Shown: positions 42,515 through 54,119 of the stretch, piece by piece
How the letters are laid out: each line of letters begins with the position of its first letter
Numbering within the stretch: the stretch's first letter is position 1
NCBI GenBank assembly: GCA_902538515.1
Contig: CACBFH010000001.1
Coordinates: 124,001-188,000 of the forward strand
Length of the DNA stretch: 64,000 nucleotides
Source: an uncultured Prochlorococcus sp.
GTDB lineage: Bacteria; Cyanobacteriota; Cyanobacteriia; PCC-6307; Cyanobiaceae
Direction of reading: 5' to 3'
Translations under genes and position numbers: made by a program
Notes under the pieces: generated by a model
The model's database searches: none
Told to the model about the DNA's origin: nothing
Seen by the model: only the letters and a program-made list of their open reading frames with translations

Positions 42515-43559
42515 GAGACAAATCTTTTAGAATCATAATAGCGTCTTCTTTAGGATCTTTAGAATTCATTAATTGAGATACTAAGGCAACTTTTTTAAAA
42601 CCATTTCTTTTTAAATGTAAAATATTGTTTAATTTAATTCCTCCGATAACAAACCAAGGAATATTTATATCTTTTGTTAATGTTTTGATCTTTTCAATAC
42701 TTATAGTTTTTTTGGCCTTTTTTGTTGAAGTTTTAAATACTGGTCCTATTCCAATGTAATCACAACCATCTTTAAGAGCATTAGAAATATCAATTTCATT
42801 ATTTGCGCTTATACCGATAATTTTTGAATACCCTAATAATTTTCTTGCGGTTTTTAAGTCTAAATCATCTTGTCCAAGATGAATTCCATCAGCATTTGAA
42901 GCTAAAGCTATGTCTATCCTATCGTTAACAATGAACAATGAATTATATCTTTTACATAGATTTTTAATTTGAAGTGCTTCTTCAAGATTATCTTTATCAG
43001 TCCCTGTTTTAAATCTATGTTGAATGATTCTTACTCCTGCAATTAAAATGTCTTCTATTATTTCCAATAAGTTTTCCTTTTGATCTGTAATGACATATAA
43101 GTCATTGTCTTTTAGTATTGCTTCCGACTTCTTACGCTTATTTAAACTTAATAAGTCGATCTCTAAAGTATAAATTTCATATCTAATTTCCGAAGCGATT
43201 TTTGAAAGCTCATGGTTATGTAGCCTAGAAAATTCTTCTATTACTCTTAATGCTTCTTGAACTCTGGCTGAGTTAGAATTTATGATTTGCTCAGAGGTTT
43301 TCCTGTTGACTTGCTCTTGATGAGTCAATCCTTTACATTTATCTTCAATATGATTCCTCGATTGTTTATAAACATCTAAATGCTTTTTTCCTAAAATTTG
43401 TCTAAAATTTTTAATTCTAATAACATATTTTTCTTCGCATAGACCGAATCTAGCCCAATCCTCTAGAACTCTTAGTCCTTCCCTGGCTCTATCTAGATTA
43501 GCGTCAATAATTTGATAAATTCTTAAATCTTCGGCGTTTGCAGTATTGGGATTCAACAT
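42504..43559 (-). CDS. thiE: Thiamine-phosphate synthase with N-terminal extension
   Basis: LYVITDQKE, IIQHRFKTGTD, FIVNDRIDIALASNADGIHLGQDDL, YIGIGPVFKTSTKK. Confidence 0.94.
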   Translation of the reverse strand: MLNPNTANAEDLRIYQIIDANLDRAREGLRVLEDWARFGLCEEKYVIRIKNFRQILGKKHLDVYKQSRNHIEDKCKGLTHQEQVNRKTSEQIINSNSARVQEALRVIEEFSRLHNHELSKIASEIRYEIYTLEIDLLSLNKRKKSEAILKDNDLYVITDQKENLLEIIEDILIAGVRIIQHRFKTGTDKDNLEEALQIKNLCKRYNSLFIVNDRIDIALASNADGIHLGQDDLDLKTARKLLGYSKIIGISANNEIDISNALKDGCDYIGIGPVFKTSTKKAKKTISIEKIKTLTKDINIPWFVIGGIKLNNILHLKRNGFKKVALVSQLMNSKDPKEDAIMILKDLSHAN

Positions 43560-43566
43560 TTGAAAT

Positions 43567-44490
43567 TTATTTTTTGTAGTTTTTAAAAATTCTTAAGGCA
43601 TTTTTTCTATCTTTTCTAATTTGATTAGAAAGTTGATCTATATTCTCGAACTTGATTTGAGATCTAAGCTTCTCGATTGGTTCTACAGTTAGATTTAAAC
43701 CATAAAGATCGATATCTCTATTGATTAAATGAACTTCAACTGCAGATGGTAATAAAGGATTTATTGTTGGTTGAGAGCCTAGATTCATAATAGATTCAAT
43801 TTTATGGTTGGAAGTTTCTATGGTTGCCCAAGCTGCGTAGACTCCCTCTCCAGGTAAAAATTTTCTGCCATCTATTTCAAGATTTGCGGTGGGCCATCCT
43901 ATAGTTTTCCCAATCCCTTTACCTTTAACTACCTTCCCATTAAAACTATAAGGCCTATTAAGAATTTTGAAAGCATTTTTCAAATCACTTTTCTCTAATA
44001 AATTTCTTATTCTGCTGCTACTGATTCTACCTTCTTTGTCTTCTAAAATTGGAGTGATTTTTAGTTTTATATCCTTATCTTTAATCGTTTTTTTTATAGT
44101 ATTTATGTCTCCACTTCTTCTAAAACCAAATTTAAAATTAGCACCTACAGAAATATTTTTTGCTTGTAATTGATTGATCAAAATTTCTTTTATAAATCTT
44201 TCTGGACTTAATTTAGATAGTTCCTCATTAAAAGGTATCAGAACTAGTTGTTCAATCCCAAGATCTTCAAGAATAGGTAGTTTTTCATCAGGGAGATCTA
44301 GTCTAAGACGCGTCTCTTTGTATAAGACCTCTCTTGGATGAGGCCAGAAGCTTGCAATTGTGGGGGTATATTGATTTTCTTTAACTACACTTTTTATTAA
44401 TTTTCTATGGCCAGCATGTAGGCCATCAAAACTTCCAATAGCAATTGAAGTAGGTTTTTTAACTTCAGATGGCGATATTAAAGAGATCAA
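43567..44490 (-). CDS. ribF: Riboflavin kinase/FAD synthetase
   Basis: IAIGSFDGLHAGHRKLI, SSSRIRNLL, GKGIGKTIGWPTANL. Confidence 0.95.
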   Translation of the reverse strand: MISLISPSEVKKPTSIAIGSFDGLHAGHRKLIKSVVKENQYTPTIASFWPHPREVLYKETRLRLDLPDEKLPILEDLGIEQLVLIPFNEELSKLSPERFIKEILINQLQAKNISVGANFKFGFRRSGDINTIKKTIKDKDIKLKITPILEDKEGRISSSRIRNLLEKSDLKNAFKILNRPYSFNGKVVKGKGIGKTIGWPTANLEIDGRKFLPGEGVYAAWATIETSNHKIESIMNLGSQPTINPLLPSAVEVHLINRDIDLYGLNLTVEPIEKLRSQIKFENIDQLSNQIRKDRKNALRIFKNYKK

Positions 44491-44557
44491 AAGATTTCGT
44501 GCAATTTTATGATTTTGATGGCAAATTTGAATAGATTATAATTATTCAAACAAATGA

Positions 44558-45091
44558 ATGTCTGACAAAATTGATTTTCAGTCCCTTTCATTTGAAATGC
44601 GGCGCATTGGATGGATACGCTTTTGGGTTCAGTCCATTTTAGGTGTTGTTGTTGCAGCTGTTTTGCTTTTTTCAAATGTTGTAAATAATAGCGAAGGACA
44701 GCTTGGCTTGGCACCTGGTCTATCACTTACAACAATATCTTTGATCTTACTACTTTTTAGTCTTTGGCATGGTTGGTTAATAGTTAAAACAGGAAGAGCA
44801 ATCGCCAGCAACGCAAGACCCTCAAGAGGGCAAACTAGTAAATTAATAAAAAGAGGTCTAGTAGCTGATTTATTAGGAATTTTGTTTGGATTAATTGGAT
44901 ATCAAGCTCTTATGGGTGCATTATTTATACAAGCATCCTCTCAAACAACAGGACAATTGATAACAGCAACATCTGATATCCCTATTACCGGACTTGAAAT
45001 ATTATCAGTACTTAGTAACACACAAGTTATTGCTTCTCACTTCTTTGGACTTTGCTTTTCTTTATGGCTCTTAAGACGGATTTACAAATAA
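44558..45091 (+). CDS. DUF3611-like membrane protein
   Basis: [28 protein letters not shown] and further TM segments. Confidence 0.75.
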   Translation: MSDKIDFQSLSFEMRRIGWIRFWVQSILGVVVAAVLLFSNVVNNSEGQLGLAPGLSLTTISLILLLFSLWHGWLIVKTGRAIASNARPSRGQTSKLIKRGLVADLLGILFGLIGYQALMGALFIQASSQTTGQLITATSDIPITGLEILSVLSNTQVIASHFFGLCFSLWLLRRIYK

Positions 45092-45880
45092 ATTATTAAT
45101 TTTAGGTAAGTCGTCTAAATCCCCCCTCCAAAATAAATCTGGTTCTACAGGTGTCAGTGATATTTTATTATCTTGTATTTGAGATACATCACTGGGCCAG
45201 TTTTTTGGACCATAACCTTTTGATTTTAGATCTAAAACCACCTCACCCGCTAACCAATAATAATCATCACCTCTAGGGTCTTCCCTTTTGGAAAATTGAT
45301 TTTTATATTTTCTTATTGATAATCTTGTCCAGGATAATTCTTTTATTTTGCTTTCCTCGCAGGGGGGTATATTCAAGTTTAATAAGAGAGAAGCTGGCCA
45401 ATTATCATTTATTGCTTGTTCAGCAATATTCATTGCAATTTCTCCAGCAAATTCAAAATTCTTCCATTTAAAACTAGCAACACTTATTGCCATGGAAGGA
45501 ACATTTTCTAAAGTGCCCTCCATAGCTGCAGCGACTGTGCCAGAACAAAAAATATCTGTCCCTAAATTGGGCCCGTGATTTATTCCAGAGAGAACTAGAT
45601 CAGGTTTATTATCCAAGAGTTCAGATAGTGCTAATTTGACACAGTCAGCAGGCGTGCCAGAACATCCCCAAGCTTCAATTCCTTCCTCAAATAATTCGTC
45701 TGCTCTTTCCACTCTTAATGGGGATTGTAAAGTAAGACCATGACCAGTCGCTGATCTTTCTTGGTCAGGACATACTACTTTTACCTTATGTCCTCTTTTT
45801 AGCGCTGATTTTGCTAAAGCTCTGATTCCCGTTGCAAAAACACCATCATCATTGCTAATTAGTATATTTAACGGTTTCAT
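45071..45880 (-). CDS. surE: 5'/3'-nucleotidase SurE
   Basis: [62 protein letters not shown]. Confidence 0.97.
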   Translation of the reverse strand: MKPLNILISNDDGVFATGIRALAKSALKRGHKVKVVCPDQERSATGHGLTLQSPLRVERADELFEEGIEAWGCSGTPADCVKLALSELLDNKPDLVLSGINHGPNLGTDIFCSGTVAAAMEGTLENVPSMAISVASFKWKNFEFAGEIAMNIAEQAINDNWPASLLLNLNIPPCEESKIKELSWTRLSIRKYKNQFSKREDPRGDDYYWLAGEVVLDLKSKGYGPKNWPSDVSQIQDNKISLTPVEPDLFWRGDLDDLPKINNLFVNPS

Positions 45881-45948
45881 TAATCAATAAATTTTATTTA
45901 TGGACGATATTTAAGTAAAATAAACGTATACTTATTTTTACTATATCA

Positions 45949-46956
45949 GTGAGTCAAATTGAATCGTTAAGTCAAATTGAGGAAAAACTAAATAATCTTT
46001 CTCTAACAGCAAAGAATAAAATAGAAAATTCTATTACTAATGCAGAACTGGATCAATTGAGGGTGTCCTTGCTGGGAAAAAAAGGGGATTTGTCAATTAT
46101 CTTGAAAACAATGGGTCAACTATCTGGTACTGATAGACCAATAGTTGGCAAGAAAGCAAATTTAATAAAGATACATTTGCAAGCATTAATAACTGAAAGA
46201 AAAAATCAACTAAACAGTGAAGCCTTAGATAAAAAGATTAAAAACGAAAAAATTGATGTAACTATACCTTCAATCGGAACATCACGTGGAAATAAACATC
46301 CTTTGATTTCAACTCAAGATGAAATTATAGATATTCTTTGTGGTTTGGGCTACTCAGTTGAAAGTGGTCCTGAAATAGAAACTGATTTTTATAATTTTGA
46401 GTCCCTCAATATACCTAAAAATCATCCGGCAAGGGATATGCAGGATACTTTTTACTTGGATGAAAATCGACTCTTAAGAACCCATACCTCTCCTGTTCAG
46501 ATAAGATATTTAGAAAAAAATCCGCCCCCAGCAAGAATTATTTCTCCTGGGAGAGTTTACAGGAGAGATGCTGTAGATGCTACGCACTCTCCTGTATTTA
46601 ATCAGGTTGAAGTTTTATGTATTGATCAAGATATTGATTTTAGTCACTTAAGAGGAACAGTTCTTACTTTCTTAAAGACTTTTTTTGGCGATATCCCTGT
46701 AAGATTTAGAGCTAGCTATTTCCCATTCACTGAACCTTCAGCGGAAGTAGATGTACAATGGAAAGGTAAATGGTTAGAAGTTATGGGCTGCGGAATGGTA
46801 GATCCTAAGGTCTTAGAAAAATTAGGAATTGATTCTGAGAAATGGACTGGATTTGCAGCTGGATTAGGAGTTGAAAGATTTTGTATGGTGAGACATCAGA
46901 TTGATGATATTAGAAGATTTTATACGAATGATCTTAGATTTTTAGAGCAGTTTTAA
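45949..46956 (+). CDS. pheS: Phenylalanine--tRNA ligase alpha subunit
   Basis: [48 protein letters not shown] start. Confidence 0.98.
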   Translation: MSQIESLSQIEEKLNNLSLTAKNKIENSITNAELDQLRVSLLGKKGDLSIILKTMGQLSGTDRPIVGKKANLIKIHLQALITERKNQLNSEALDKKIKNEKIDVTIPSIGTSRGNKHPLISTQDEIIDILCGLGYSVESGPEIETDFYNFESLNIPKNHPARDMQDTFYLDENRLLRTHTSPVQIRYLEKNPPPARIISPGRVYRRDAVDATHSPVFNQVEVLCIDQDIDFSHLRGTVLTFLKTFFGDIPVRFRASYFPFTEPSAEVDVQWKGKWLEVMGCGMVDPKVLEKLGIDSEKWTGFAAGLGVERFCMVRHQIDDIRRFYTNDLRFLEQF

Positions 46957-47026
46957 TAGAATTAGATTTTTAAATTAGGATTGTCCAACAAATTAGTTTA
47001 AAATAATACTAGTCTTATTTTTTTGA

Positions 47027-47935
47027 TTGGTTCGTAAAGCAGGTCTAATTGTTAATGACGGGAAAGAACTGGCTGTTAAAACCGCATCTTCTGTGCAAAA
47101 AAAATTGGAAAAATCCAATTTTGAAGTTGTAAGGGTTAGTAGTTCTGGGGGTATGGTTGGTTTTGCTAATCCTGATCAACACGTGCGCCCATTAGGGTAT
47201 ACAAATTGTGTGCCAGAAGGTTTTGATTCGTCAATTGAGTTCGCTATTGTTCTTGGTGGAGATGGAACTGTGCTTTCTGCGGCAAGACAAACGGCACCTG
47301 CTAAGATTCCAATTCTTACAATAAATACTGGACATTTAGGTTTTCTTGCCGAAGCTTATTTATCTAACTTAGAGGAGGCTATTGATAAAATTATTACTGG
47401 GAATTGGGATATTGAAGAAAGAACTTGCTTCATCATTAGTGTAATGAGGAATGATCAAAGGAGATGGGAGTCTCTTTGCCTTAATGAGATGGCTCTTCAC
47501 AGAGAACCACTTACAAGTATGTGTCATTTTGAGATTTCTATAGGGCGACATGCTCCTGTGGATATTTCAGCTGATGGAGTTATTTTATCCACTCCAACTG
47601 GTTCTACTGCATATTCTTTAAGTGCTGGAGGACCAGTTATTACACCAGATTGTCCAGTAGTGCAATTAACTCCAATCGCCCCACATTCCTTGGCATCAAG
47701 AGCATTAGTTTTTAATGATTCAGAGCCAGTGACTGTTTTCCCTGCAACACCTGAAAGGTTAGTAATGGTTGTTGATGGAAATGCTGGTTGTTATGTTTGG
47801 CCTGAAGATAGAGTTTTAATAAGAAAAAGTAATCACTCAGTAAAGTTTATTAGGCTTGAAGATCATGAGTTTTTCCAAGTTTTAAGAAATAAATTAGGTT
47901 GGGGATTACCCCATGTAGCTAAACCTAACAAGTAA
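47027..47935 (+). CDS. nadK: NAD kinase
   Basis: [52 protein letters not shown] start. Confidence 0.96.
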   Translation: MVRKAGLIVNDGKELAVKTASSVQKKLEKSNFEVVRVSSSGGMVGFANPDQHVRPLGYTNCVPEGFDSSIEFAIVLGGDGTVLSAARQTAPAKIPILTINTGHLGFLAEAYLSNLEEAIDKIITGNWDIEERTCFIISVMRNDQRRWESLCLNEMALHREPLTSMCHFEISIGRHAPVDISADGVILSTPTGSTAYSLSAGGPVITPDCPVVQLTPIAPHSLASRALVFNDSEPVTVFPATPERLVMVVDGNAGCYVWPEDRVLIRKSNHSVKFIRLEDHEFFQVLRNKLGWGLPHVAKPNK

Positions 47936-47942
47936 CAATTAT

Positions 47943-48197
47943 TTAAATTAATTTTTTCCCTTTCAATAAAAAAACAGGATTGTTTGGTTCTAGTCTTAGT
48001 CCCTCTGAGATACTTATGCTTTTGTAAGTCTGAATTAAATTTAAATTTGTTTTGAAATTTTTATCTTCTAATTGCTTTTTCAAATCTTTTATAGTTTGAA
48101 TATCTATTATCGGGATTAATATAATATCTCCAATATTCATATCTTTAGCAAGATTATTTATAATTAGAAGTTTAGTTTTTTTATCCCCCCCCCCCAA
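47943..48197 (-). CDS. cobL: 3' fragment of cobL (CbiT-like methyltransferase C-terminus), separated by frameshift
   Basis: GGGDKKTKLLIINNLAKDMNIGD continues the IGGG motif of the upstream ORF across the 11-G run. Confidence 0.85.
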   Translation of the reverse strand: MGGGDKKTKLLIINNLAKDMNIGDIILIPIIDIQTIKDLKKQLEDKNFKTNLNLIQTYKSISISEGLRLEPNNPVFLLKGKKLI

Positions 48198-49227
48198 TTA
48201 CTAATCTGTTAGGTTTTTCCAAAAAACTAAAACTTCTTGTATTTAAAATATCTTTTATATCTTCCTCAAAAATAAATTTTGGTTTAACGCCAAGTCTTTT
48301 TGCGTTCTCTAATATTAATGATTTTGAGCCAATTCTTTTATCGATACAAAATAAATCTAAATTAGGTCGTAGTTTTAATGCCTCTAAACCAATTGAACCA
48401 CAACCGGCCCCTATGTCCCAAATAACACCATTTTTAGGAAGCTCTAGATCAGCTAAGATTTGAATACGAACTTCTCTTTTTGTTAATAAATTTGGTCGAT
48501 CTTCAAAGGTTTTAAAAATAATATCGCTGATTCCAAAAAAAGGGAGATTATCATTTGAGTAATTTTTCTTTGTTTTCGTAAGAACAACAATGTTTAAACT
48601 TGATATATCAGATGGTAATGATTCTTTAAAATTTAATTTTCTTATATTTTCATTGTCGAAGCCTATCTCTTCACAAAGCCAAAAATCATAGAAGTCAATC
48701 AGATTTAATTCTGATAAGTTTTCTTTAATTATTTCTAAACTTTTATTATTTGAGTCTGTAATTATAGCCAAACTAGAGGGCCTTGCTTTAAGTGCCTCAA
48801 CTAACTTAGTAGAATCTCTGCCGTGAATACTTACATTAACAGTATTTTGCCACGGAATCTTTAACTTACTAAATGCTAATTGAATACAAGTATTTGAAGG
48901 GTAAAAACTTAATTCATCTTTTGAAAAATTTTCTAGTAATATTCTCCCAATTCCAAACCAAAGTGGATCTCCTCTAGAAATTAAAATAATATCAGTTTTT
49001 TGAGATTTAAGCCATTTAACAAGTTCATTATTACTTTTGCTCGAAAAAAATGATTTCTTTTTTAATAAACTATTTTCGCTCCATGATTTAATTTCTTCAA
49101 AATATGAATTTGGAACTGCAATATTTTCTGTTTCTAAAAATAAATTCTGTAATTTTAGAGATATATCTTCGAATTTATAAGAATTAATCCCAATTACATG
49201 AATTTTTCTACTTACTTCAGTCATCAA
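48181..49227 (-). CDS. cobL: Precorrin-6Y C5,15-methyltransferase (CbiE-CbiT fusion), frame ends prematurely in a poly-G run
   Basis: CbiE part VIGINSYK...ILISRGDPLWFGIGRIL; CbiT part KREVRIQILADLELPKNGVIWDIGAGCGSIGLEA...RLVIGGGG*. Confidence 0.9.
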   Translation of the reverse strand: MMTEVSRKIHVIGINSYKFEDISLKLQNLFLETENIAVPNSYFEEIKSWSENSLLKKKSFFSSKSNNELVKWLKSQKTDIILISRGDPLWFGIGRILLENFSKDELSFYPSNTCIQLAFSKLKIPWQNTVNVSIHGRDSTKLVEALKARPSSLAIITDSNNKSLEIIKENLSELNLIDFYDFWLCEEIGFDNENIRKLNFKESLPSDISSLNIVVLTKTKKNYSNDNLPFFGISDIIFKTFEDRPNLLTKREVRIQILADLELPKNGVIWDIGAGCGSIGLEALKLRPNLDLFCIDKRIGSKSLILENAKRLGVKPKFIFEEDIKDILNTRSFSFLEKPNRLVIGGGG

Positions 49228-49308
49228 TAATTAATGTAAAGGGAATAGAGTGTTTGAATGTTTGATTAAATTATCCTATTATTGTTCGGAGTTATCATAG
49301 TAAATTAA

Positions 49309-49560
49309 TTGTCTGAAAGGAGAAAGAGATTACATGACTTATTGTTAACTCTAATTGAAAAAGATAGTGAATTTGAGTTTATTGAAGAAGACTCCAGCGA
49401 TTTAACATCTAGCTATTCTGAAAAAGACACTTTAAATTTATCTCGAGTTATAGAAAAAAATCGTAAAATAATCAAAAGATATCAAGCTATTGTAAGAACG
49501 GCTGTAACTCTAGACGCTCTAATGGATTCTGAAAATGAAGAAAATTACAAAATCAAATAA
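49309..49560 (+). CDS. Conserved hypothetical protein
   Basis: 83-aa ORF, TTG start, 26-bp overlap with the next CDS. Confidence 0.6.
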   Translation: MSERRKRLHDLLLTLIEKDSEFEFIEEDSSDLTSSYSEKDTLNLSRVIEKNRKIIKRYQAIVRTAVTLDALMDSENEENYKIK

Positions 49561-50035
49561 AAATATTTTTTTGAAGGGAATATTACCTTTACTTTTACTA
49601 ATATCCTTTGTTTTTAACCCAATAATAGTATCTGCAGAAGTTGCAGAAACAGAAATAAATGGGGAATTAATGACTGCTAGCAGTGAGTTTTTAAGGGACT
49701 TAGACTTCGAAACTTGGCAATTAGTAGCTTATAATTCACCTCTTTTTGAAGATAAATTGATCTTGAGAGTAATAGGATATCCAGGAAATCTCAGGATTGA
49801 TCATCCCACAGAACTAAATGTTGAATCTGGAAGAAAGCAATGGATCTTGGATGACAAAACATTACTTAACCCCGGATTAGCAAATGACGGTAGACAAGCT
49901 GCTGCAGAATTTGATCTTGATGAGCTTATTCAAAATATAGAAAAAAATAGACCATTGAGACTATCTTTGCCAGGTGTTTTTTCAGAATTACCTGTTCCTC
50001 CCTTTGTTGTTAAAGAGTGGAGATCATTAAACTGA
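49535..50035 (+). CDS. DUF3122-like exported protein
   Basis: Signal-like N-terminus ILPLLLLISFVFNPIIVSAE; LRVIGYPGNLRIDHPTELNV. Confidence 0.75.
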   Translation: MKKITKSNKNIFLKGILPLLLLISFVFNPIIVSAEVAETEINGELMTASSEFLRDLDFETWQLVAYNSPLFEDKLILRVIGYPGNLRIDHPTELNVESGRKQWILDDKTLLNPGLANDGRQAAAEFDLDELIQNIEKNRPLRLSLPGVFSELPVPPFVVKEWRSLN

Positions 50036-50044
50036 ATTTGATTC

Positions 50045-51145
50045 TTGAGGATGTCTAAAAAAAATGTAAGCCATACAAAATGGATGAAAAGGGCAATTTT
50101 TTTGGCTTCGCTAGGCAGAAATACAACGAGTCCTAACCCAAATGTTGGAGCTGTAATACTTGATAAAAATGGAAACCTTATTTCAGAGGGATTTCATTAT
50201 AAAGCAGGAATGCCTCATGCCGAGGCAATGGCTTTTGAAAAACTAAACAAAAATGCCAAAGGGGGCACAATGTATGTAAACCTTGAACCTTGTTGTCACC
50301 ACGGTAGAACACCTCCATGCGTAGAAAAAGTAATTTCCTCAGGAATTAAAAAAATCTACATTTCTGTTAAAGATCCTGATAAAAGAGTCTCTGGTAAAGG
50401 TATTAAGCTTCTTAAAGAAGCTGGAATTCAAGTTGACTTAGGATTATGTAAAAAAGAATCCTTGGAATTAAATAAGGCTTTCATCCATAGAAATATTACT
50501 AATAAGGCATTTGGAGTTCTTAAATGGGCAATGAGTATAGACGGTAGAGTTGCTCTAAAGAATGGGAAAAGTAAATGGATTACTAATGAAGAATCAAGGT
50601 CATTAGTTCACTCTTTAAGAGCAGAATTTGATGCAATAATCATTGGTGGAAACACGTTAAGGAAAGATAATCCACTTTTGACTACTAGAGGTTCAAAAAA
50701 AACTGAGCCCTTGAGAGTTGTTTTTACAAAAAGTTTAGATCTTCCTTCAAAATCTAATCTTTGGGATTGTAGTAGAGCCAAAACTTTAGTTATTTATGAT
50801 TCTTCTACAGCAAATGAAAGCTATCTCACAAGGTTGCCCAAAAGTGTGGAAGTTGAAAAGGTATCATCAGACAATCCAGAATTAATTTCAAAAATACTTG
50901 CTGATAGAGGGTGTAATAAAGTTCTTTGGGAATGTGGCCCTAGATTGGCTACCGCCGCTATTCAATCTAGATGTATCCAGGAAATTATTACCTTTATTGC
51001 TCCAAAAATTTTAGGTGGAGAAAATAGTATGAATCCATTTGGCGATTTCGAATTTGAACAAATGAATGAAATTATTAAATTAAGTGATTCTCAGGTAAGT
51101 TTGATTGGCAATGATATATGCGTTAAAAGTTCTTTTAAAAATTAA
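50045..51145 (+). CDS. ribD: Bifunctional diaminohydroxyphosphoribosylaminopyrimidine deaminase / reductase
   Basis: PNPNVGAVI, GMPHAEAMAFE, VNLEPCCHHGRTPPCVE, MSIDGRVAL. Confidence 0.96.
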   Translation: MRMSKKNVSHTKWMKRAIFLASLGRNTTSPNPNVGAVILDKNGNLISEGFHYKAGMPHAEAMAFEKLNKNAKGGTMYVNLEPCCHHGRTPPCVEKVISSGIKKIYISVKDPDKRVSGKGIKLLKEAGIQVDLGLCKKESLELNKAFIHRNITNKAFGVLKWAMSIDGRVALKNGKSKWITNEESRSLVHSLRAEFDAIIIGGNTLRKDNPLLTTRGSKKTEPLRVVFTKSLDLPSKSNLWDCSRAKTLVIYDSSTANESYLTRLPKSVEVEKVSSDNPELISKILADRGCNKVLWECGPRLATAAIQSRCIQEIITFIAPKILGGENSMNPFGDFEFEQMNEIIKLSDSQVSLIGNDICVKSSFKN

Positions 51146-51249
51146 TCTTTGATACTTATTAATATGGGTCAAAGTGCCGTTCGGTTCTTACCCAAAAAAA
51201 ACAATACAGATACGGAAACTCATTGTTTAGTTTATAATAAGTTCACAAT

Positions 51250-53124
51250 TTGATAACAATCATGCCAATAAGACAAGACGATAATCAACCTAATAGAAGA
51301 TTTGGAATTGTAAATATTATTTTGATAGGCGTTGGAGCATTACTTTTATTTAGTAGCCTATTCCCAAATCAAAATATGCAAATCCCTAGGGTTCCTTACT
51401 CTCTATTTATAGATCAGGTGAACGACGGGGAAGTTAAGCGCGCATATATAACTCAAGAACAAATTAGATACGAGTTAAATGGAGCTGAAGAAGGCGCACC
51501 TTCTGTTTTAGCGACAACCCCAATTTTTGATATGGACCTTCCACAAAGATTAGAAAGTAAGGGGGTGGAATTCGCTGCTGCTCCTCCAAAGAAACCTAAT
51601 TTCTTCTCAACCATTTTAAGCTGGGTTGTTCCTCCTTTAATTTTTATCCTTGTTTTACAATTCTTTGCTAGAAGAAGTATGGGAGGTGGAGGCGCTCAAG
51701 GGGCTTTAAGTTTTACTAAAAGTAAAGCTAAAGTATACGTTCCTGATGATGAGTCAAAAGTAACATTTGCTGATGTTGCTGGAGTTGATGAAGCTAAAGA
51801 CGAATTAACGGAAATAGTTGATTTTTTAAAAAAACCAGAGAGATATACAGATATCGGTGCTCGAATTCCTAAAGGTGTACTTCTTGTAGGACCACCTGGA
51901 ACTGGAAAAACCCTTTTATCTAAGGCTGTTGCTGGAGAGGCTGAAGTACCTTTTTTCATAATTTCAGGTTCAGAATTTGTAGAACTTTTTGTTGGAGCAG
52001 GTGCGGCTAGAGTGAGAGACTTATTCGAACAAGCAAAAAAGAAAGCCCCTTGTATAATTTTTATTGATGAATTAGACGCTATTGGTAAAAGTCGATCGGG
52101 GTCAATGGGGGTTGTTGGGGGAAACGATGAAAGAGAACAAACCTTAAATCAATTACTCACAGAGATGGATGGTTTCGCTTCTGCAGATAAACCTGTTATA
52201 GTTCTTGCGGCAACAAACCAACCAGAGGTTTTAGATGCGGCCTTGTTAAGACCAGGTAGATTTGACAGACAAGTCTTAGTTGATAGACCTGACTTATCAG
52301 GAAGAAAGACAATTCTAGAAATCTATACAAAAAAAGTAAAACTTTCCGAAGATATTGACTTAGAATCTATCGCTCAAGCTACAAGTGGTTTTGCAGGCGC
52401 AGATTTAGCTAACATGGTTAATGAAGCAGCTTTATTAGCTGCTAGAGCTAAAAGAAAAAGTGTTGAGCAGCAAGATTTAAGTGAAGCAATAGAAAGAGTC
52501 GTTGCTGGGCTAGAGAAAAAAAGCAGAGTACTACAAGCAGACGAAAAAAAAGTTGTTGCTTATCATGAAGTGGGTCATGCCATTGTTGGCCATTTAATGC
52601 CTGGCGGTTCAAAAGTTGCAAAAATTTCTATTGTTCCAAGGGGTATGAGTGCACTAGGTTACACACTTCAACTCCCCACAGAAGAAAGATTTCTTAATTC
52701 TAAAGATGAATTGAAAGGACAAATAGCCACACTTCTAGGAGGGAGGTCAGCTGAAGAAGTTGTTTTTGGCAAAATCACAACTGGAGCTTCAAATGATCTT
52801 CAAAGAGCAACAGATATTGCAGAACAGATGGTAGGTACCTTTGGAATGAGCGATATACTTGGCCCTCTAGCTTATGACAAACAGGGTGGTGGTCAATTTT
52901 TAGGCAATGGAAACAATCCAAGAAGATCTGTAAGTGATGCCACTGCTCAAGCTATAGATAAAGAAGTAAGAGACTTAGTTGACGATGCTCATGAGACAGC
53001 ATTAAAAATTTTGAGGAATAACTTGCCTCTACTAGAATCTATTTCACAAAAGATACTTAAAGAAGAGGTTATTGAAGGTGAGGATCTTAAAACTCTTCTT
53101 GCTGAAAGTAAAATGCCTGCATAG
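51250..53124 (+). CDS. ftsH: ATP-dependent zinc metalloprotease FtsH
   Basis: [21 protein letters not shown] region [25 protein letters not shown] zinc site. Confidence 0.98.
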   Translation: MITIMPIRQDDNQPNRRFGIVNIILIGVGALLLFSSLFPNQNMQIPRVPYSLFIDQVNDGEVKRAYITQEQIRYELNGAEEGAPSVLATTPIFDMDLPQRLESKGVEFAAAPPKKPNFFSTILSWVVPPLIFILVLQFFARRSMGGGGAQGALSFTKSKAKVYVPDDESKVTFADVAGVDEAKDELTEIVDFLKKPERYTDIGARIPKGVLLVGPPGTGKTLLSKAVAGEAEVPFFIISGSEFVELFVGAGAARVRDLFEQAKKKAPCIIFIDELDAIGKSRSGSMGVVGGNDEREQTLNQLLTEMDGFASADKPVIVLAATNQPEVLDAALLRPGRFDRQVLVDRPDLSGRKTILEIYTKKVKLSEDIDLESIAQATSGFAGADLANMVNEAALLAARAKRKSVEQQDLSEAIERVVAGLEKKSRVLQADEKKVVAYHEVGHAIVGHLMPGGSKVAKISIVPRGMSALGYTLQLPTEERFLNSKDELKGQIATLLGGRSAEEVVFGKITTGASNDLQRATDIAEQMVGTFGMSDILGPLAYDKQGGGQFLGNGNNPRRSVSDATAQAIDKEVRDLVDDAHETALKILRNNLPLLESISQKILKEEVIEGEDLKTLLAESKMPA

Positions 53125-53149
53125 TAGAATTTAGTTCTCTGTTATAAAA

Positions 53150-54079
53150 TTGATGCTTAAACCAAATAAGCTTGTTAATTCAAATTTTTTATCATGTTTA
53201 GACCTTTCAGCTGAAGAAGTTTTCGATATATTGAACCTTGCGCAAAACTTTAAAAATAAAACTTTAAATATTGAATTTAAAGATAAAGTTTTAGGACTCA
53301 TTTTTGATAAGTCCTCTACCAGAACAAGAGTTAGCTTTCAGGTTGCAATGTCTCGACTAGGGGGGACAACAATTGATTTAAACCCAAATACTGCTCAAAT
53401 TGGTAGAGGCGAGCCTATAAAAGATACAGCAAGAGTACTTAGTAGATATTGCGATGCACTTGCAATAAGAACATTTAAGCAGTCAGATTTAGAGGAGTAT
53501 GCAAATTGGTCTTCGAAGCCTGTTATCAATGCTCTTACTGATTTAGAGCATCCTTGCCAAGCTTTGGCAGATTTTATGACTATTAAAGAAGAATTCATCG
53601 ACTTTAGTAAAGTTGTTTTGACATTTATAGGTGATGGTAATAATGTTGCAAATTCACTTATTTTATGTGGAGCATTACTTGATGTGGAAGTAAGAATTGC
53701 TTGCCCAAAGGGATATGAACCAAATCCTTTGATTTTGGAAAGAGCGAATGAAATATATGAGAATAAAAATTTATTAAAAGTGACTAATGATCCATATGTC
53801 GCAGTATCTGGAGCTAATGTTCTTTATACAGATGTATGGTCTTCTATGGGAGAAGAAAGTCTCAAAGAAGAAAAAGATAATGATTTTGCTGGTTTTACAG
53901 TTGATTCTGATTTAGTCAGCAAAGCAGATAAAAATGCAATTATCCTACATTGCCTTCCGGCTTATAGATCTAAAGAAATAACTGAGGAGGTATTTGAAGG
54001 CGAGAATAACCGAATTTTTCAACAAGCAGAGAATAGACTTCATATTCAACAAGCACTTTTAGCCTCACTTCTCTCTTAA
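53150..54079 (+). CDS. argF: Ornithine carbamoyltransferase
   Basis: FDKSSTRTRVSFQVAM, HPCQALADFMT, HCLPAYRSKEITEEVFEG. Confidence 0.96.
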   Translation: MMLKPNKLVNSNFLSCLDLSAEEVFDILNLAQNFKNKTLNIEFKDKVLGLIFDKSSTRTRVSFQVAMSRLGGTTIDLNPNTAQIGRGEPIKDTARVLSRYCDALAIRTFKQSDLEEYANWSSKPVINALTDLEHPCQALADFMTIKEEFIDFSKVVLTFIGDGNNVANSLILCGALLDVEVRIACPKGYEPNPLILERANEIYENKNLLKVTNDPYVAVSGANVLYTDVWSSMGEESLKEEKDNDFAGFTVDSDLVSKADKNAIILHCLPAYRSKEITEEVFEGENNRIFQQAENRLHIQQALLASLLS

Positions 54080-54119
54080 AACTTGCAAAAAGTTAATTAA
54101 AAAGGTACAAATGTATTAG

